Program-made: the position numbers and the translations under genes
In this document: piece by piece, positions 12,176-25,630 of the stretch
Position numbering within the stretch: position 1 is the stretch's first letter
How the letters are laid out: each line of letters starts with the position of its first letter
Notes under the pieces: generated by a model
What the model was told of the DNA's origin: nothing
The model's input: only the letters and a program-made list of their open reading frames with translations
The model's database searches: none
Origin: Malachius bipustulatus
Taxonomy: Eukaryota; Arthropoda; Insecta; Coleoptera; Melyridae
Direction: 5' to 3'
Assembly: GCA_910589415.1 (NCBI GenBank)
Contig: OU342631.1
Coordinates: forward strand, 16,802,001-16,866,000
Length of the DNA stretch: 64,000 bases

Positions 12176-15100
12176 CTGAAACAAAACAGAACTCCTTCAG
12201 TCAAAACACTTTAAATTTTTCCCATATTAATTATGTTAGAAAATGTACAATTACAATAATTATTGTAATATTGTAATTGCTTGGCTCAGAACAACCCAGT
12301 TATTCTGAAGAAGGATTCGGCTACAATGGGATGGATGTCCATTATTAATTCCAGACTGGGCTGGGCGTTCGAGGTTTTTATTTATTTATAAGCATAAATT
12401 CATATTTATTTTGTATACCAATTTTTATTGATATTGTGTAAAATTTCCTCTTCTATCTCCTTCATTTTTCTTGCTTATACGTTGAATAAACGCTAGTGGT
12501 CTTATAGGAAATCCACCAATGAATAATAGTTGAGAATCCTCATCCCTTTCAGGACTCACTTTCTCCAAATAATGACACAGAGTTAGATGCCGGCTGCAAG
12601 CTGCAAGTTCTATATCACGGCTCAGAACGCTGTTAATAATTCGATATCATGAAACAAAGACGTGCAAAGCATGATTGGAAACGTATTTGAACTTTTATGT
12701 TAAAAACCCCTCTATATTCTTTACTTTATCCTCAAGAGCATTTCTCCATTTCTCCTGAAAAGTAACCTGGAAAAATTTTAAGATCGCTCTCACCTTCCCC
12801 ATTGAAACAACCCCCTTACAAAGTAAAACTACTTTTGAGAATTTGTCTAAATAATAAGTCACAGTGGCTGAATTTGAAATCAAATATGCAGCGGGATATT
12901 GTAACTTGAAGTTTATTAAAAATTTAATTACAACCCCCATGACAACATGTTTTTTCATAGCTTTTACAGCTTTTTCAACCGAAGTAACGTGACAGTTTCG
13001 TTATTAATTTCAGCATAAAAACCATTATTAGGCTTCACAAACTGCTCTAGAATTAAATTCCTGAAACGGAGCTGAAATATTTTTATCCGAAATGCTGAAA
13101 ATAAAATGTAATTACATTTTATTGAAATAGTCGGTAACCGACAATGTCCTTGTGTAAAAAAGTCAATTTAGATATAAGCACATTTTTGGCTAGCTATGAA
13201 TATTCATAATTTGGCACAATGTGCTTATTTGGATGCACAAGCGGAAATTTTCCGACCGCAATACGTCCTGAAAACTCACATAAAAAGGATATTCGATTTT
13301 CACGCGAACTGAAAAAGTGAACGGAACATTTATTGGGTACAATTTTACGCTGCCCAACTAGTGTCCTAAGAGAGCAGGTGCACATGACAAAACACCAAAC
13401 CAGTAGACAATTTACAATCCATTTCAGTTGGTATTTTCAGTAAAAGTATCAATGTTTTCAGTGAAGCGCAGCTGTGCATTTCCTGAAACAATTGAACAAA
13501 CTGCCACGCTCACTCTTCGGTAGCCTGAACTTGACGTTTCCTTTCGGTAATTTCTTGCTTCGATGTACTCATCTTCGGCACTAAAAATACCTTGTTTGCC
13601 TTTCAAACTGTATCATCAGACGAATAATTAAAAACAACGAGCTCTAATGGACCACCCGGGTAGCCACATTTTAATTGAACACAAAACCGTGCACCTCGTT
13701 ATTATTGAAAATTTCCACTGATTGATCTTTGGATCTCTCTTAAACGTTCAGTGAAGCATTTTAATAAGAGCCTCGATTATTCCTAAATGAGACTATAAAA
13801 GAAATTATAATAGGCCATATCGTGAAAGACCTGTTCCGTCATGGAATAGCTCGGAGCTCCTCTTATCAGCAATTTCTGGACATCCGCTCAATCTTCCGTC
13901 ATTATGTTACTAGACAATCTGAGAGCAAACTGAGAGCATGAAAATATCCCAAGACGTTTTGAAGTTAATTTGTCCATAGAGACTAACCATCATGAATCTT
14001 CTGGTCATATTTATGAAACGATAAGCTTTTTTAGAAGAAAAAATAAATAAAATTGTAACCATGTCAAACAAATTTAATGACTGGATTCTCCCAAATAACA
14101 GTGCCCATGCGCCACCACCTCAGGCGCCTGAAGCGGTATATTTAATCTTAGCAGAAAGTAAAATAATTTCGCAACCCAAATTCCTGTAAGCGACAAAAGT
14201 GAAATTTCTCCGCAATTTCAATTCCAAAGACATTTCTCTAATTGCCATGGAATAAAAACACAACCGCAGATATTCTAAAATATAAAAGCTCCCGAACGAC
14301 GAATTCATAAACATAATACCGCATTTTAATTACTTTTTCGGCTCATAAGTAAAAACAAGCAAAAGCTCGAAATATTTTCCATTACTCTACAGAGATTACA
14401 TCTCATTCACACCACCTTCTTAAGATGGAATTCTCAGCCCCCAGCCCTTTGTCTCGGGTTTAATATCCCCGCTTCTCTTATTCTGAATAAGTGATTCTCG
14501 CACGTAGGTTATGAAAAGGGCAAGATTTCACCTGTTTGAATGAAGGAAGCTGTTCCTCGTCTGAGCCCTAATCCCGCCAGCCGCAAGGCGCAATATTTCA
14601 GCCTCATTTCGCCCTTATAATGCATATCCAGGGCTCTGCACCTTCTCGGGTTTCCTTCAAAGAGATTTACACGGCCCGGTCTGATCCAGAATCTCGGCCG
14701 ATGCGTTAAGTACTCACCGCAAGGACCGTACTTACCAGGGAGGGAGTTTTAAGATACTTTTGAGTACCTTTTTTGGGTTTTTGGGTTTGTCACTTGATTG
14801 AAATTTTCTAGAGGTATTGATAAAAAAATCGAGTCTCTTACTCTCTTAGTCCTCGTGCACTGAAACTGGAATAAATTGTCAAGTAGATCATTCTAGTTTT
14901 CCAGCTGAAATTTTCCTAATAGTTGTGTGGGTTTATTAGGAGTGTTTCAAATCCAAGAAACATGAAATTTTTTTCATGAGAAGATTTTCAGACTATCATA
15001 GTATTTCTATTGGATCAGGCTGGATGATTTTCCTTCATCTTTTTCACATATTTGTTTTTATTGTAAGGAATTTTGACGAAATAGAATCTAGATAGAGAAC

Positions 15101-18100
15101 TATGAAATGAACTATCTCTTTAAATGAAAATGCAAACGATGAATTATCATAAAGGCAAGAAATATAGTGTAACTATATTAACTTAACACAAAAAGCGCTA
15201 CCATCATCATCCTTCTCGATTTATTTCAACTTCCTTGATTCAAACCTCTCGAGAGCACTTTCCAGAGCTCCAAACGGCCTTTCCTCCTTATTTTTGAATT
15301 AATTAAAGGCGTAATCGAGCATCGAATAGCCAACCCCCGCTACTCCTTCTTGTCGCGGCCGATGTATACAGCCCCGGGCCTGCCTCATTAATTAACCTCT
15401 GAGCAGCTGTTTTTCAGCACTTGAGGCCTCGTCCTGCTGAAAAGCCTCCCTTGCTTTCAGCTAGTCGCTGTTTTGCCCGCCTGAAACTTTATTATGTACG
15501 ACCGGTAAATGGCAGAGCTTTTTGCTGGAATTAGTTGGCGGTATTTGTTATAACATAGTGGACTTGGTGGGTCAAATTGTAGTTCGGATGTGTTAACAAG
15601 AGGGTTGGTCGGAAATGATGGTCGTTTATGCGAGTCCAGCTTGGATTTTGATTAATTCAATTTCACTCTTTGAGTAATTAAAATGTGTTATTATTGTTGG
15701 AGTACTAATTGGATTTACTGGCAGGGAATTGTTGGCCTCTCTTGAGTACTTTCATACACAATAATGTCTCCTAGATGGAACTACTGATGCTTGATCACTG
15801 AAAGTTATAAATTCGAGATATTACAAACAGTATGTCCATTTTGAAACATAGCATCTAGTTAAGAGATGTTACGTGCATATTCAGAGAAGGATTTTATTTT
15901 GGCAGCGTGCAGTGGAAACTTGGTACCTCATCGCCATATTTTTGAACCAGACATGCGCGAGAAATTACTTTCAATGTTCTTTACTGATGGAAACAACTAA
16001 ATTTCCTTAAAACTTCCCTAAAACAGAATATTGCAGGCAGTACAGTTACAGAGTTACAGGTCACTTTTGTACCCCCCACTCTGTGAGGGCCAAAAATGGA
16101 AAAACCGTCATAAAGGTGTAATAATCTCTTTGGATTTAAAAAATTCGAAATTTTATTTAAGAATTGTGAGCTATTATAAATTTTCCGATCAAGCAGTAGA
16201 CGCAATGGCTTGTATAACAGAACCTGAACAAAAATCGTCCTAAATGTGACCAATTAATCTTAGTTGCATTCTGTTTTATACAAAACGAAGCAGAAGAATT
16301 TCCTCCCTCACCATATTTTTTGATCCATTCCAAGACGAATGCATCAAAAAGTAGAATAATAGCTACTCATTATTAATGCCAACGCGGCTGCATTTATAAC
16401 CCTCACATAACTCTTTATCATTCTGAAAGCACACTTGCCTCTCCTCATAACCACTTACATCACCTAGTCGCGAATGCCACACCGGCAATCAAGATGAGAA
16501 ATTCTCCTAATTTAAAAAGAGAATATGCACACGCCTCTATGCATTGTTCCTCTGGTCGAGAGACAAAGACAGCAATCAATAACATGCATATGAAAGGCTG
16601 ATAAATCCCCGGCGCATCGAGAGATCCCATCAGGGCGGTATTGTGTCCTGGTGCAGATAATGAATGCAGTAAGCTGGTCGTATTTCAGGTGATATCCGCA
16701 CGCACAGGTAATGAAGCTGGTATGAGACCCATGCTGCAGCAACATGAGCGACTCGTTTGCTGAAAAATTTTCATTCACGTATACGGACTGCTTCCTTTCA
16801 TAATGTAAATCCAAAAGAAATGATCCGGCAACAATATGACGTGGTAGAAGAGAGATAGATCTAAATAATTATACCCAATGATATTTTGATGCAAAATAGT
16901 TCTGATCTTGTAAGACAAAACGAGTCACCCCTGTCCACTTAATCGCGGTCCGTACTACTTTAAACAATTGGCTCGTAAGACTTCAACAATAACAAAGATC
17001 AATCTTTGGTTGAGGTGTGGGGCTAGAGGACAAGGGGGGCCGTTGATCTACGGCCTTGCGGGAGCCGTGCCTTATTACCCGCGCCCGGCTTGGTTAAGTG
17101 ATTCCCGGATTTATACCACTCGCTGCTAGATTGAGATTGCTGATGTCGAGGAGCACCAGAAGACGTGGCGATATATGGGCTCGTGTAGCCGGTGCTAGCC
17201 ACGGGACCCCGCTCTCGCTCTGCTGTAATTACTCGCAGATTTATCAATTCGCCGTTGAAATCGGGTCGGTGGTAATTATCGATTATCATTTAATCACGCC
17301 TGGTGGGTATCCAGGAATCAATATTTCATCAGGAACTAGACTGTTAAGTTTTTTGAGAAAGAAATTAATTAGTAGACGATTGACGCGGCAATTTTAAGTA
17401 GAAATTTCTTAAGAATAAGTAACTATATCTGCAATGAAGATTTGTGTATTTTGTGCAAGGCTGGTCGTTTAAAAATATATTTAGAACTTCTGGCTTCATT
17501 ATTCGATATAAATGTAACAGTTACATACATACAAACACCAATTATAATTCCACTGCTGTGCCTAAGTAAAAGAAAATAGACTCGTTCAGGTTGGCTTCAT
17601 ACGCTTAGCATCAAAGTCTTAACTCCTGGCACGGACAAGCAGTAACTCAATTCCAAGAACTACTCCTGAAGATTTATACGGACATGTACAGTAATTATCA
17701 AGTATTGCAGTGGCGGTTGCGTGCTCGGTGAAAGAGGGAGCCGCGGCGGTAATACGAGCTCTAGAATGAAGACGGCGAACTCGGAGAGACGTCAAGTACA
17801 GCCTTCAGTGATGTCACTCTTGCAATGGGAAACGGCGTCGCGTCGGACGACAGCTCAGACAGACACTCCAAGTAACTGATTTTTCCCCTCGACGCTACCT
17901 ATAGAATGGTATTTCGGGTACAAAGAGGCGCCTCGCTTTCCCATTCAAGCACCACAATGAGGATCTGACGTCCGGAGAATTGGAAAAGCAGAACGAATCG
18001 AGGACCATTCGAGGTTACACCTTTACAATTATTCCAAAGCAAGATCGATGTATCACTGGGCACTTTATTTTATCATCTAATATTTTGTTATAAGCACTCT

Positions 18101-19521
18101 GAGAGGAACCAGGAAGGAGTTCCGTTATTGTTTTCTGTGAAGATGTTAAAAGTTATCAAGTGTAGCATAGAATTGTAAAGCTGTACCTAAACAAGGCTTA
18201 AAAAGTCATATTTTTTCAACCACTTATTATAACCACTTGAATTACCAAAATCTTCTATTCAGAGAGTTGAAAAAATTAGCTTTATCATCCATCTTAACCC
18301 GAAATTATTTAATTCTTCATACCCAAAACGAATAACCACCCTATTGTTAATGATATCTTCACAAGAATAATCATTTATCAATTTCGGCACCCCCAAAGAG
18401 GATCCATGCGCCATCCCTCTCGTCGTTAAGTGTCATGTTCCGTGGGTTACAGGTTTGACGTGTAATAAATCAATTATCGAACCAAACGTAATGTTTTGAT
18501 TTATAAAGTATGTCATCCGAGCGGTTCAGAGTTAGACCTGACGCTCTTCTGCCACTTCGGGTTGGATTAGCCAGAGCGTGTCGAACCAGCCGTGCATCCC
18601 TTATCCCCCTATTCGTTCCTGAATATCAGAAAATCAGGATGACTCTGAATTGGGAATCACTTAAAGGTATGGACAGAGAGGTGTTTATTATTGTGAGTCT
18701 TAGAGCAATGTTCTTGGATCGAACAATTGAAAAACTGACGCGAAAACTTTAGTTCAGCTCTTGGCTGAACTAAACTTGATATTAAAATCGACATTTTTGG
18801 TAAAACTACTCCAACTTTTGATTGTATTCTTATCATTTCCGTTGAAGATATTGGGAATAAGAAAAAGTGACAAATTTATATTTTTCCACAATTTCGCATA
18901 TAATTTTCTGCGTTAAAAAACAGATTCATTCTTAACACAACTCTATTATTATGGTATGAATAAAATCACAAATAAAACAACTAACCATTATTACAGGAAG
19001 AAAAACTAAAAAAAATAGAATTAATAAAATATAAGAACAACAATTACCATATTGATTGACGGGATGCCTCACAGTTTCTACCCCCAATCTATTTATCCCC
19101 GCTGACTGCATCAGGACAGTTACTGTGACAACTGCACCCCAGCCGCCGTTTCCGCCGGATTCCCAGCATTCCCGCGACCCTGCTAATTGCCCCGCGAGCC
19201 CCGCACCGTCTCTCCACCGCCTCCACATGTGCCCCCCTCTCTCCTGATCGTGTTTGATTCTGTCACGATGCGATTTTTCCGAAGGGTAGTGACTAGTGAT
19301 CGAGTTTCTGGTGAGATTAATTAGGCGCTGGAATTTTAAAAATTCTGTAAGCAGTGGGTTTGATGCAAATAGGGTAGAGGAAAAGCGCAGTTGTAAAATA
19401 TAATTCTGATTCTGATCCTGATGGATAAAAATATAAAACTAATTAATACCCAAAAAAATATTCTCTTTCTGATGTTTTTCCTTGCAGTTTTTTCATACAT
19501 AGATGTTGTTAACAATAGAAT
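12176..19521. other. intronic DNA without recognised genes
   Basis: AT-rich intron sequence. The short ORFs here (for example 60-116 codons at 11681, 12695, 15981, 16512 and 17023) overlap on both strands and resemble no family. A locally GC- and CpG-richer stretch lies at about 17690-18000. No tRNA-like or repeat structure was recognised. Confidence 0.5.
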
Positions 19522-19830
19522 ATGAGAACAATCTGTCCCAAATGTGGACCTAACGACAAGGAATCCTACTACTACATAGGTGTACGCGAGTTATACAGTA
19601 GTAGCCTCAGAGTCAATATCTTTGGATCAGAGGCACTATAAGAAATTGGGTTCCTTCCATGGGAAGATTTTCTGGGCTTTATAAAAAGGTTGTTTGGACG
19701 ATAGAGTTCCACCATTGCGAAAAGGCTTCCTGTCAGAGGCACTATAAGTGAAAGAAATGGGACTTCTCTCATGGAAAGACTTTCTGGTCTTCAAGAAGAT
19801 GGAAAACTGAAATCATAGTTCACCATGGCT
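19522..19830 (+). pseudogene. LINE 3' tail relic, copy 1
   Basis: Plus-strand translation gives a decayed version of the end of a LINE polyprotein: a CPKCG knuckle, then a tail resembling VNIFGSEAL and FLGFIK, broken by stops. The same family tail is at 37817-38480, where CLKCG follows a better preserved upstream part. Shared DNA includes AATATCTTTGGATCAGAGG-like and GAAATGGGAC-like segments. The copy is 5'-truncated, as is usual for LINEs. It abuts the Penelope-like relic on the opposite strand. Confidence 0.55.
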
Positions 19831-19849
19831 GTTTTGCCGTGATCAACAT

Positions 19850-20950
19850 CCGACGTGTGATCGACACTGACAATGGGGTGAAGAGGCAAAGAGGCACGTC
19901 AGGTTTGTGTAACTTTGGAAATCCATAAAGTCTGGGCGTACTGGCTTCGGTATTCATAATCTGCCGTTAATCCTGGTCAGGGATGGTGGATGTTTTCACC
20001 AACTAGTTGGTCTTTCGGAGGATGCGATTTGTAGGATTTCTAGAAAGTTGTTTGTATGTTTGAGAGGTCAAGAAGTTTTTGAATTTTTTCTCCTCATAGT
20101 CTCTGGTATTCAGTACAGTACCCTTGTCTGCGGATAGAATAATGATGTTTTTTGTTCCGAATGAGACTCCTCAAAGTTCTTCCACGTCTGGTGACGTTGC
20201 TTTTTGGCGTCTTGGCTCGTGGTAAAATTCTTGAGCATTCACGACGAATCCACTCAGTAGTGTCTTGTGGTTACTTCCTTATTCAATACTAGCAACCTTC
20301 CTTATTCAATACTAGCAACTATATCTTCAACTGGCAGGGGAGGGTATGACTTTCAAGGAGGGCAAAATTTCCCTCCTTGGCCAGGTCGGCTGTTTCCTCG
20401 TCCAAGGTCAACTGATAGTCGGATAAGTTAATTTGTATTCGAGAAATATCAAAGGAAGGCTCGAAGAGGTTTCTCGGTTTCCAATAAGCGGTCATATTTC
20501 TTCTTCTTTTTTCTCTTGTCTAGTTTTGCCTCCATGAAATCGTCTGTGATCTTGTCCACGAAATCCCAGTTTGACTGTTCCATTTTTCCGCAAACAAGAA
20601 GATGTAAATATAAAAGATTTTGATCATTAAGAGCAAGGTCTCGCCGGATGTGGTGATGCGTTCTCTCAAGAAGGCTTTCTCCATGCGATCATGCATGCGG
20701 TGGGATGCAACTGAGAAGTTACGTTTTTGGCGTAGGAAAGATAGAATAATGTTGGCATCTCTGCAGCGCTGGAGAAAACACAGTGTTCTTAGTAGCTGTG
20801 AATTTTTCTTGCGTCGTACTTCCAGTCGTCGAACAAGTGGATATATTTCCTCGACTAATTGATGTGTGTAGGTAAACACGAGGAGTGGAAGCACCGCTTG
20901 CGCACACGTAACTGCTGATGATGTCCACCGCAGCTGCAGACAAAACATTC
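19850..20950 (-). pseudogene. Penelope-like retroelement relic (N-terminal region into RT)
   Basis: Minus-strand translation across several frames follows the conserved order of Penelope-like elements. It has VRRLE, then FLQRCRDANI and LRERI (about 20650-20860). Next come NWDFVDKITDDFMEAKL (near 20540), INLSDYQLTLDEE (near 20410), PVEDIVASIE (near 20300) and an ADKG-like patch (near 20130). The RT signature PRLYGFPKLHKPDVPL is at 19893-19938. At least three frameshifts and several stops interrupt it. Everything beyond the first RT motif, including the GIY-YIG endonuclease expected at the C-terminus, is missing. A 23-bp tandem duplication lies inside it (20274-20319). Confidence 0.75.
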
Positions 20951-22805
20951 GGAGAAAATCACCATGGACCACGGCAAAGCAGCCCGGAATCAACTGTGAT
21001 TTCAATTCAAACTTTTTCAGCAAAAATACCTAAGCATTTTTCAAAATTTTTAAGCGTCAATATATCAAGAAATAAAATCTTGTTCCGAAATTGCCATGGT
21101 CCAATGCATCCTCGAGCGAAAAAATTGACTTATTTAATGACGCAAATGGCATAAAAGAGGACGATAAAAACAACTACCAAGAATACAGACTTGATGCGCC
21201 CATCTAAGGAAAGTGTCTTACACATATTATCTTTCATTTCCCGAAGTTAAAAAAGAATTAATGATTTTTTTTTAACACATACACGGATCGCAAGTCACGG
21301 ATAACCATTTAGTTCTATGATAGATAAAAGTGTAAGTGGAACTATTACCGCAAACACCGGCTTAACAAAAGCTTACCCTCCCGATGCGTATTCCTTTTAG
21401 CAACATGTAATAACATAGATCAAACCTGCCCTACCTACAGCATCAGCGGCGTGTGATTTATGGGACCAAGTTGGGGAAAAATCAGCCTATTGTTTTAAAC
21501 GATCACCGGGAAAGTGTACCACGATAGGGGCGTGTCAACACTCCGCCAGGACAATATCCCGTGCCACACACATCCAGGGGGAACCGGGTTCGTGATTCAT
21601 GACCCACTACTCGCAGCCGAACTAGAAAAAGGTGGTGTAGGTATCTGGACATCGCGGACTCGAGGTAAATTAAGTGGAAAGATAATGCCGCGCACGCTAC
21701 ATTTGCTGTTGTTGTTTTCGGATAAAATACTACGAGCAGAAAATGGTCCTCTTATACTCGCTTCAATCGAGAGTTACGTTTCTGGTTCGTGTCAGATTCT
21801 ACGTAGGTAGGTACTGCTAGTTCATATGATTTTTTATCCAGATTTCGATGACTTTTTCCCCGATACAAAAATAATTCATCCCACTCATAGAGAGAAGAGA
21901 TTTAGTGGGGCTCAGGAAATGGCAGTTTTGATATCCCATCTCCCCCATCTTATCCGTAGCCTAGAATTCGTCATCTAATAATGCAAGGGAAACTGGAAAC
22001 GACAACCCTGTTATAGGAGACCTTGCTCTCAGAGTCAGGGTGGGTATAATTAAATATTTTAGTAAGGAAGGACAAGTGAAATGCCTGAGAGGTGAAGCAA
22101 TTACCTAACACGGATGGATTCCCGTGGTGCCGGATAATAAATTAAATAGCAGAATGACAATTATGCAAATTCATATCAGAGCTTTGATACCCTCTATCAG
22201 TTTAATTACCTCACTATTCAATGCGTCAGGCGCCAGGATAATATTCCCCCGATGTCACGTCCAGGCTATTATGTGAAATTGAGTATTTAGAATATTTTAG
22301 CAATCATTGCAGTTTTTATTAATAGTTTGTTATGGCGTGATTATGCTTAATGAATTCTATTCACTTACCAAGATAAAAGCTGGAAATGACAATATCACGA
22401 TTCATGTACACACCACTGCTATGATTGATGTATTGACATTTATATTTTTCTTACCTATTATATTTTTGTAGAAACTGATATAATACAGTTTTTCAATGGA
22501 AATAACCTGATTCAAATATCCCGGTACCTAAAATATAAGCTAATAGACAGATTGAGGTAAAAAAATTCTATCATGTGATCCACAAAATATTTTACCAACT
22601 AGTGCCTTGGCCTTGGAAGAGAAAGATGACAGTCATATCCATAGTTCCATGTTGTCATACTAACTAATTAATTCTAGGGATATGTATTGTTATGGAAAAT
22701 GTGTTCAGCTTCAGATAAAGATAATAATGATCCCAGGTTCAAATAAAATTTAAAATGCAACAATCAAATTTATAATTAATGACAATAATTAAAATAATGT
22801 ACTAA
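20951..22805. other. intronic DNA without recognised genes
   Basis: Nothing recognised. The part next to 20950 may be the edge of the Penelope-like element: a diverged similar segment (GATGTCTGCTGCAGCTGTAG-like) occurs at about 46341-46395. Confidence 0.4.
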
Positions 22806-22963
22806 TGCCCGAATTCATGCACAAAGCATTTATCGCCCTGTAATGCCAGAAAATAATTAAATAAATGGGATGGAGATATACATACAGTTTATATGCACTG
22901 TAATGAGGCAGAAATAATTAATTACGTAGTTATTTTGATTATTATCATTTGAGAATACGGTCA
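22806..22963. mobile_element. MITE, PIF/Harbinger-like, copy 2 (diverged)
   Basis: A 158-bp relative of the element at 6982. It has TGCCCGAATTCA at the left end, GAATACGGTCA at the right end, TAA on both sides (22803-22805 and 22964-22966), and the shared core GGGATGGAGATATA and AATGAG. The inverted repeats have lost much of their match, so this copy is older. Confidence 0.7.
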
Positions 22964-23330
22964 TAAGAGTAACAAAATTTTTTGAAGATAAAAAGTTTTT
23001 GGATTGTTTAAAAGTCCCAAAAACAAAAGGAAGGTAAAAAAAGAAAAATGTTTAGATAGCAACAAAAGCGAGGTCAAAATTAAAAGAGAATTGAAAAGTA
23101 TGTGTCAGAAAAAAAATAAAGACTGAAATAACTATTTGTAAGAGCATGATGTAGATAGACTACGGTGTACACACTCACACTACCCGCCAGTGCCGCTACT
23201 GAAAAGAAAACGGCACAGTTTTTGGAACAAGCTTTTAGTTTCACCGGCAGCCGCCGCCGAGGCGCTACTGTTGCATCTAGGTTAGGAAACCTGTATTACC
23301 GACAGTGACGCTTCAGTGTTGATAATCTAG

Positions 23331-24916
23331 TGTAACGTCGTTAAAGGTTTTATTCTTTAATTGGCTCCATTTAAAATTATTAAATGGGACCACATTCTCT
23401 AAATCCTTGCTATTAAGGTTCCGAAAATATGAATTTTGAACTAACATCGCCACCTGTTGCCGAGTGGTAAAACTAACTAAACTAGGCAAGTTCAAGATCC
23501 CTACCTTTAGTACAATCTGTAACTTCCTTCTCTTACAATCTTCCTTTTCGATAAATTAGAAACACAGATGTCGCTGTGATGTAGTTTCGCAAATTTAAAT
23601 ACAACAACCCTTTCTTCGAGCTGCGCGGAAAAGGTGCTCCGCACTTTCTGGACAAGTTTGTTCGTCTTCCAATCTTGGTGCTTGAAGCGACAAGTCGCAC
23701 CCCTACCTTTTCTCTTTATCTAAGGACCGATTAATAAATCGGGTAAGTAAATTGTTCAAACTATCTGAAACTTTCTCTAATAGAGTTTATATATTGTTAT
23801 AGTTCTTTCTACCTACCCTATCAATCGGGGTACTATCTTATCCCATCGGAAAACCTATCTACGAAGTTGAACCCCACCTGTCTTCCCGGACGCCATATTG
23901 GTTTCCATTTCTGGTACATCCGAATATCCGCTTTTATGGAAGGAATCCCTTACACTATCTGAAAGTTTTGCTGCTACCTGCCCCTAAATACTGGATCTCA
24001 TCATTCGGAGCCTCATATTTTCATCTTTCATCTAACCTCGAAGGACGACCACGCTACCAGTGTTAGGCACGTGTTCCCACGGGACGCGACACCGTCCACC
24101 AGTCTTTCTGCCACCCCAGAGGGAGACCACGGTCTCTTATCCTGAGATTTCGTCCAGGGCCCCGCTCTCCAGTCTCGGCACGACATTCCAAGGATGGCAA
24201 AATGTCGTATCAGTAAGCAAAGTGTGACATAACCTTTTATTGCTCAGAGTGATATCCGAGAAATCTGTTAGGAGTTTTATGTCGTTCTACTGCCTTATCT
24301 CGTCGAGAGATTGATGTTTTATTAATTAAAACTTATAATAATAATAACTTTGAAATACCTGATATACAATCATTACCATTATTATTCAAGTAATACTTGA
24401 AATGAACTTGTCAATTATTATGTGAAGGAAAGATAGATATCTATTATTTTCTCTACCAGTTAAACTGTTAAATGAGATATTTTACGATTAATTTCAGGAT
24501 CAATTAATTAGTAATTTCATAACCATAGAATTTCAATCATTTATTTTATAAACAGAATAAATAAATATACTTTTCATTAAAAGATCAATTCTATTATTCC
24601 GTAAGTAGATACAGTAGTTAGAAATTATTAACATCTCATAACCTGAGTGAATTTTGATGCCTTTATAGTTCAGGTTACTTTAGATCTATTATTCAAAATT
24701 AAAAGGTCATCTGGCATCCCAGTACCTTATATCTTAGGGGTAATTAAACCGTACCGCTTTATGCTGCTGATGCCACTACAGTCGCTTGAAATCTGAATGA
24801 GATTTTGGTGCATCAATTAATACTTCGGCCCAACGAAGGTAAGTCGGCAATTGTTTTTCAACAACGTTCGAATTTTAATTGGCCCAGAGCCAAATCTAAT
24901 TAGCACGACCGCAGCA
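23331..24916 (+). repeat. 5' LTR, 1,586 bp
   Basis: A direct repeat of 33907-35492, the same length. The only difference I found is C at 23688 against A at 34264. It begins TGTAACGTCG and ends ACCGCAGCA. It contains a TATA-like TATATAT at 23788, two strong splice-donor matches (GTAAGT at 23743 and 24839, the latter preceded by AAG) and an AATAAA at 24556. These are plausible promoter, splice and polyadenylation signals, but the transcription start is not resolved. The short minus-strand ORF in it is not convincing. Confidence 0.92.
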
Positions 24917-24918
24917 AT

Positions 24919-24936
24919 TGGCACTCCCCGGTGTGG
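24919..24936 (+). other. primer-binding site for minus-strand DNA
   Basis: Two bases after the 5' LTR comes TGGCACTCCCCGGTGTGG. TGG is the complement of a tRNA 3' CCA end and the position is the standard one. I could not match the remaining bases to a particular tRNA. Confidence 0.6.
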
Positions 24937-25630
24937 AACGATTACTTCTTTGAATTAGAAATCCAATTTATCTTTATCTTATTTGGCTTTTATGTATCTA
25001 GGATTTTCATAAAATAAATCTCATAATTATTTGAACTTTACGATTTGTCTGCGATATCACTTGATATTTATATAAGTTTCTCTTGTTGCTTACTGCATGT
25101 TTTTATTGAAAGCTTTTGCATGACTTAGTTTTAAGTGTTATTGTTTCCTAATATATGTGTACCTACCTAATTATCTTTGTGCAAAGTGCCGTGCCGCGAA
25201 AATACCTACTTTTTCTTACCGCTACACTGCCGCTAAAGGGTAACCCGTCAGGGAGCTTTACGGAGTGGTTGATTATACCGTCGTGATGTCTCGAGCATGT
25301 TTTAGAGAAGCTTAATTCCGTACAGAGAGGATACTCGATACGAGAGCTCTGTAGTTAAGCTGTCTTTGAAAACTGTATCCAAAAATCTTTCCCTGAAAAT
25401 TACCTTACCATTTTCTCATTAAGTTAGGTTAGGTTTCCATTAATCTTTGACTCTCCAGTCAGCTGTTGATAATAGTGCCGACGAGCGCTAAAGCTACGAG
25501 CAGTGTTGCGACGTATCCCTTGCATTCTTTACGTCAAACGTAGAAAACGAATTCTTTACGTGTAAAGATACATCATAGCGTCACATAGCTTTTTCGATCC
25601 CTACCTTACCGACTTTAGTAGATTTCAATC
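24937..25630 (+). other. retrotransposon 5' leader, non-coding
   Basis: About 0.7 kb between the primer-binding site and the gag ATG. It holds no long ORF. It would contain any RNA packaging signal, but none is recognisable by eye. Confidence 0.5.

Noticed and set aside
20620..20862. 80-codon plus-strand ORF near 20.7 kb
   Set aside because: It is the antisense shadow of the conserved Penelope-like segment.
23313..23495. 60-codon minus-strand ORF in the LTR, repeated at 33886-34071
   Set aside because: Present twice only because the LTRs are duplicates. Short, and opposite to the element's direction.
24919..24936. Assigning the primer tRNA
   Set aside because: Several tRNA 3' ends were considered, and none matched the full 18 bases well enough to name.
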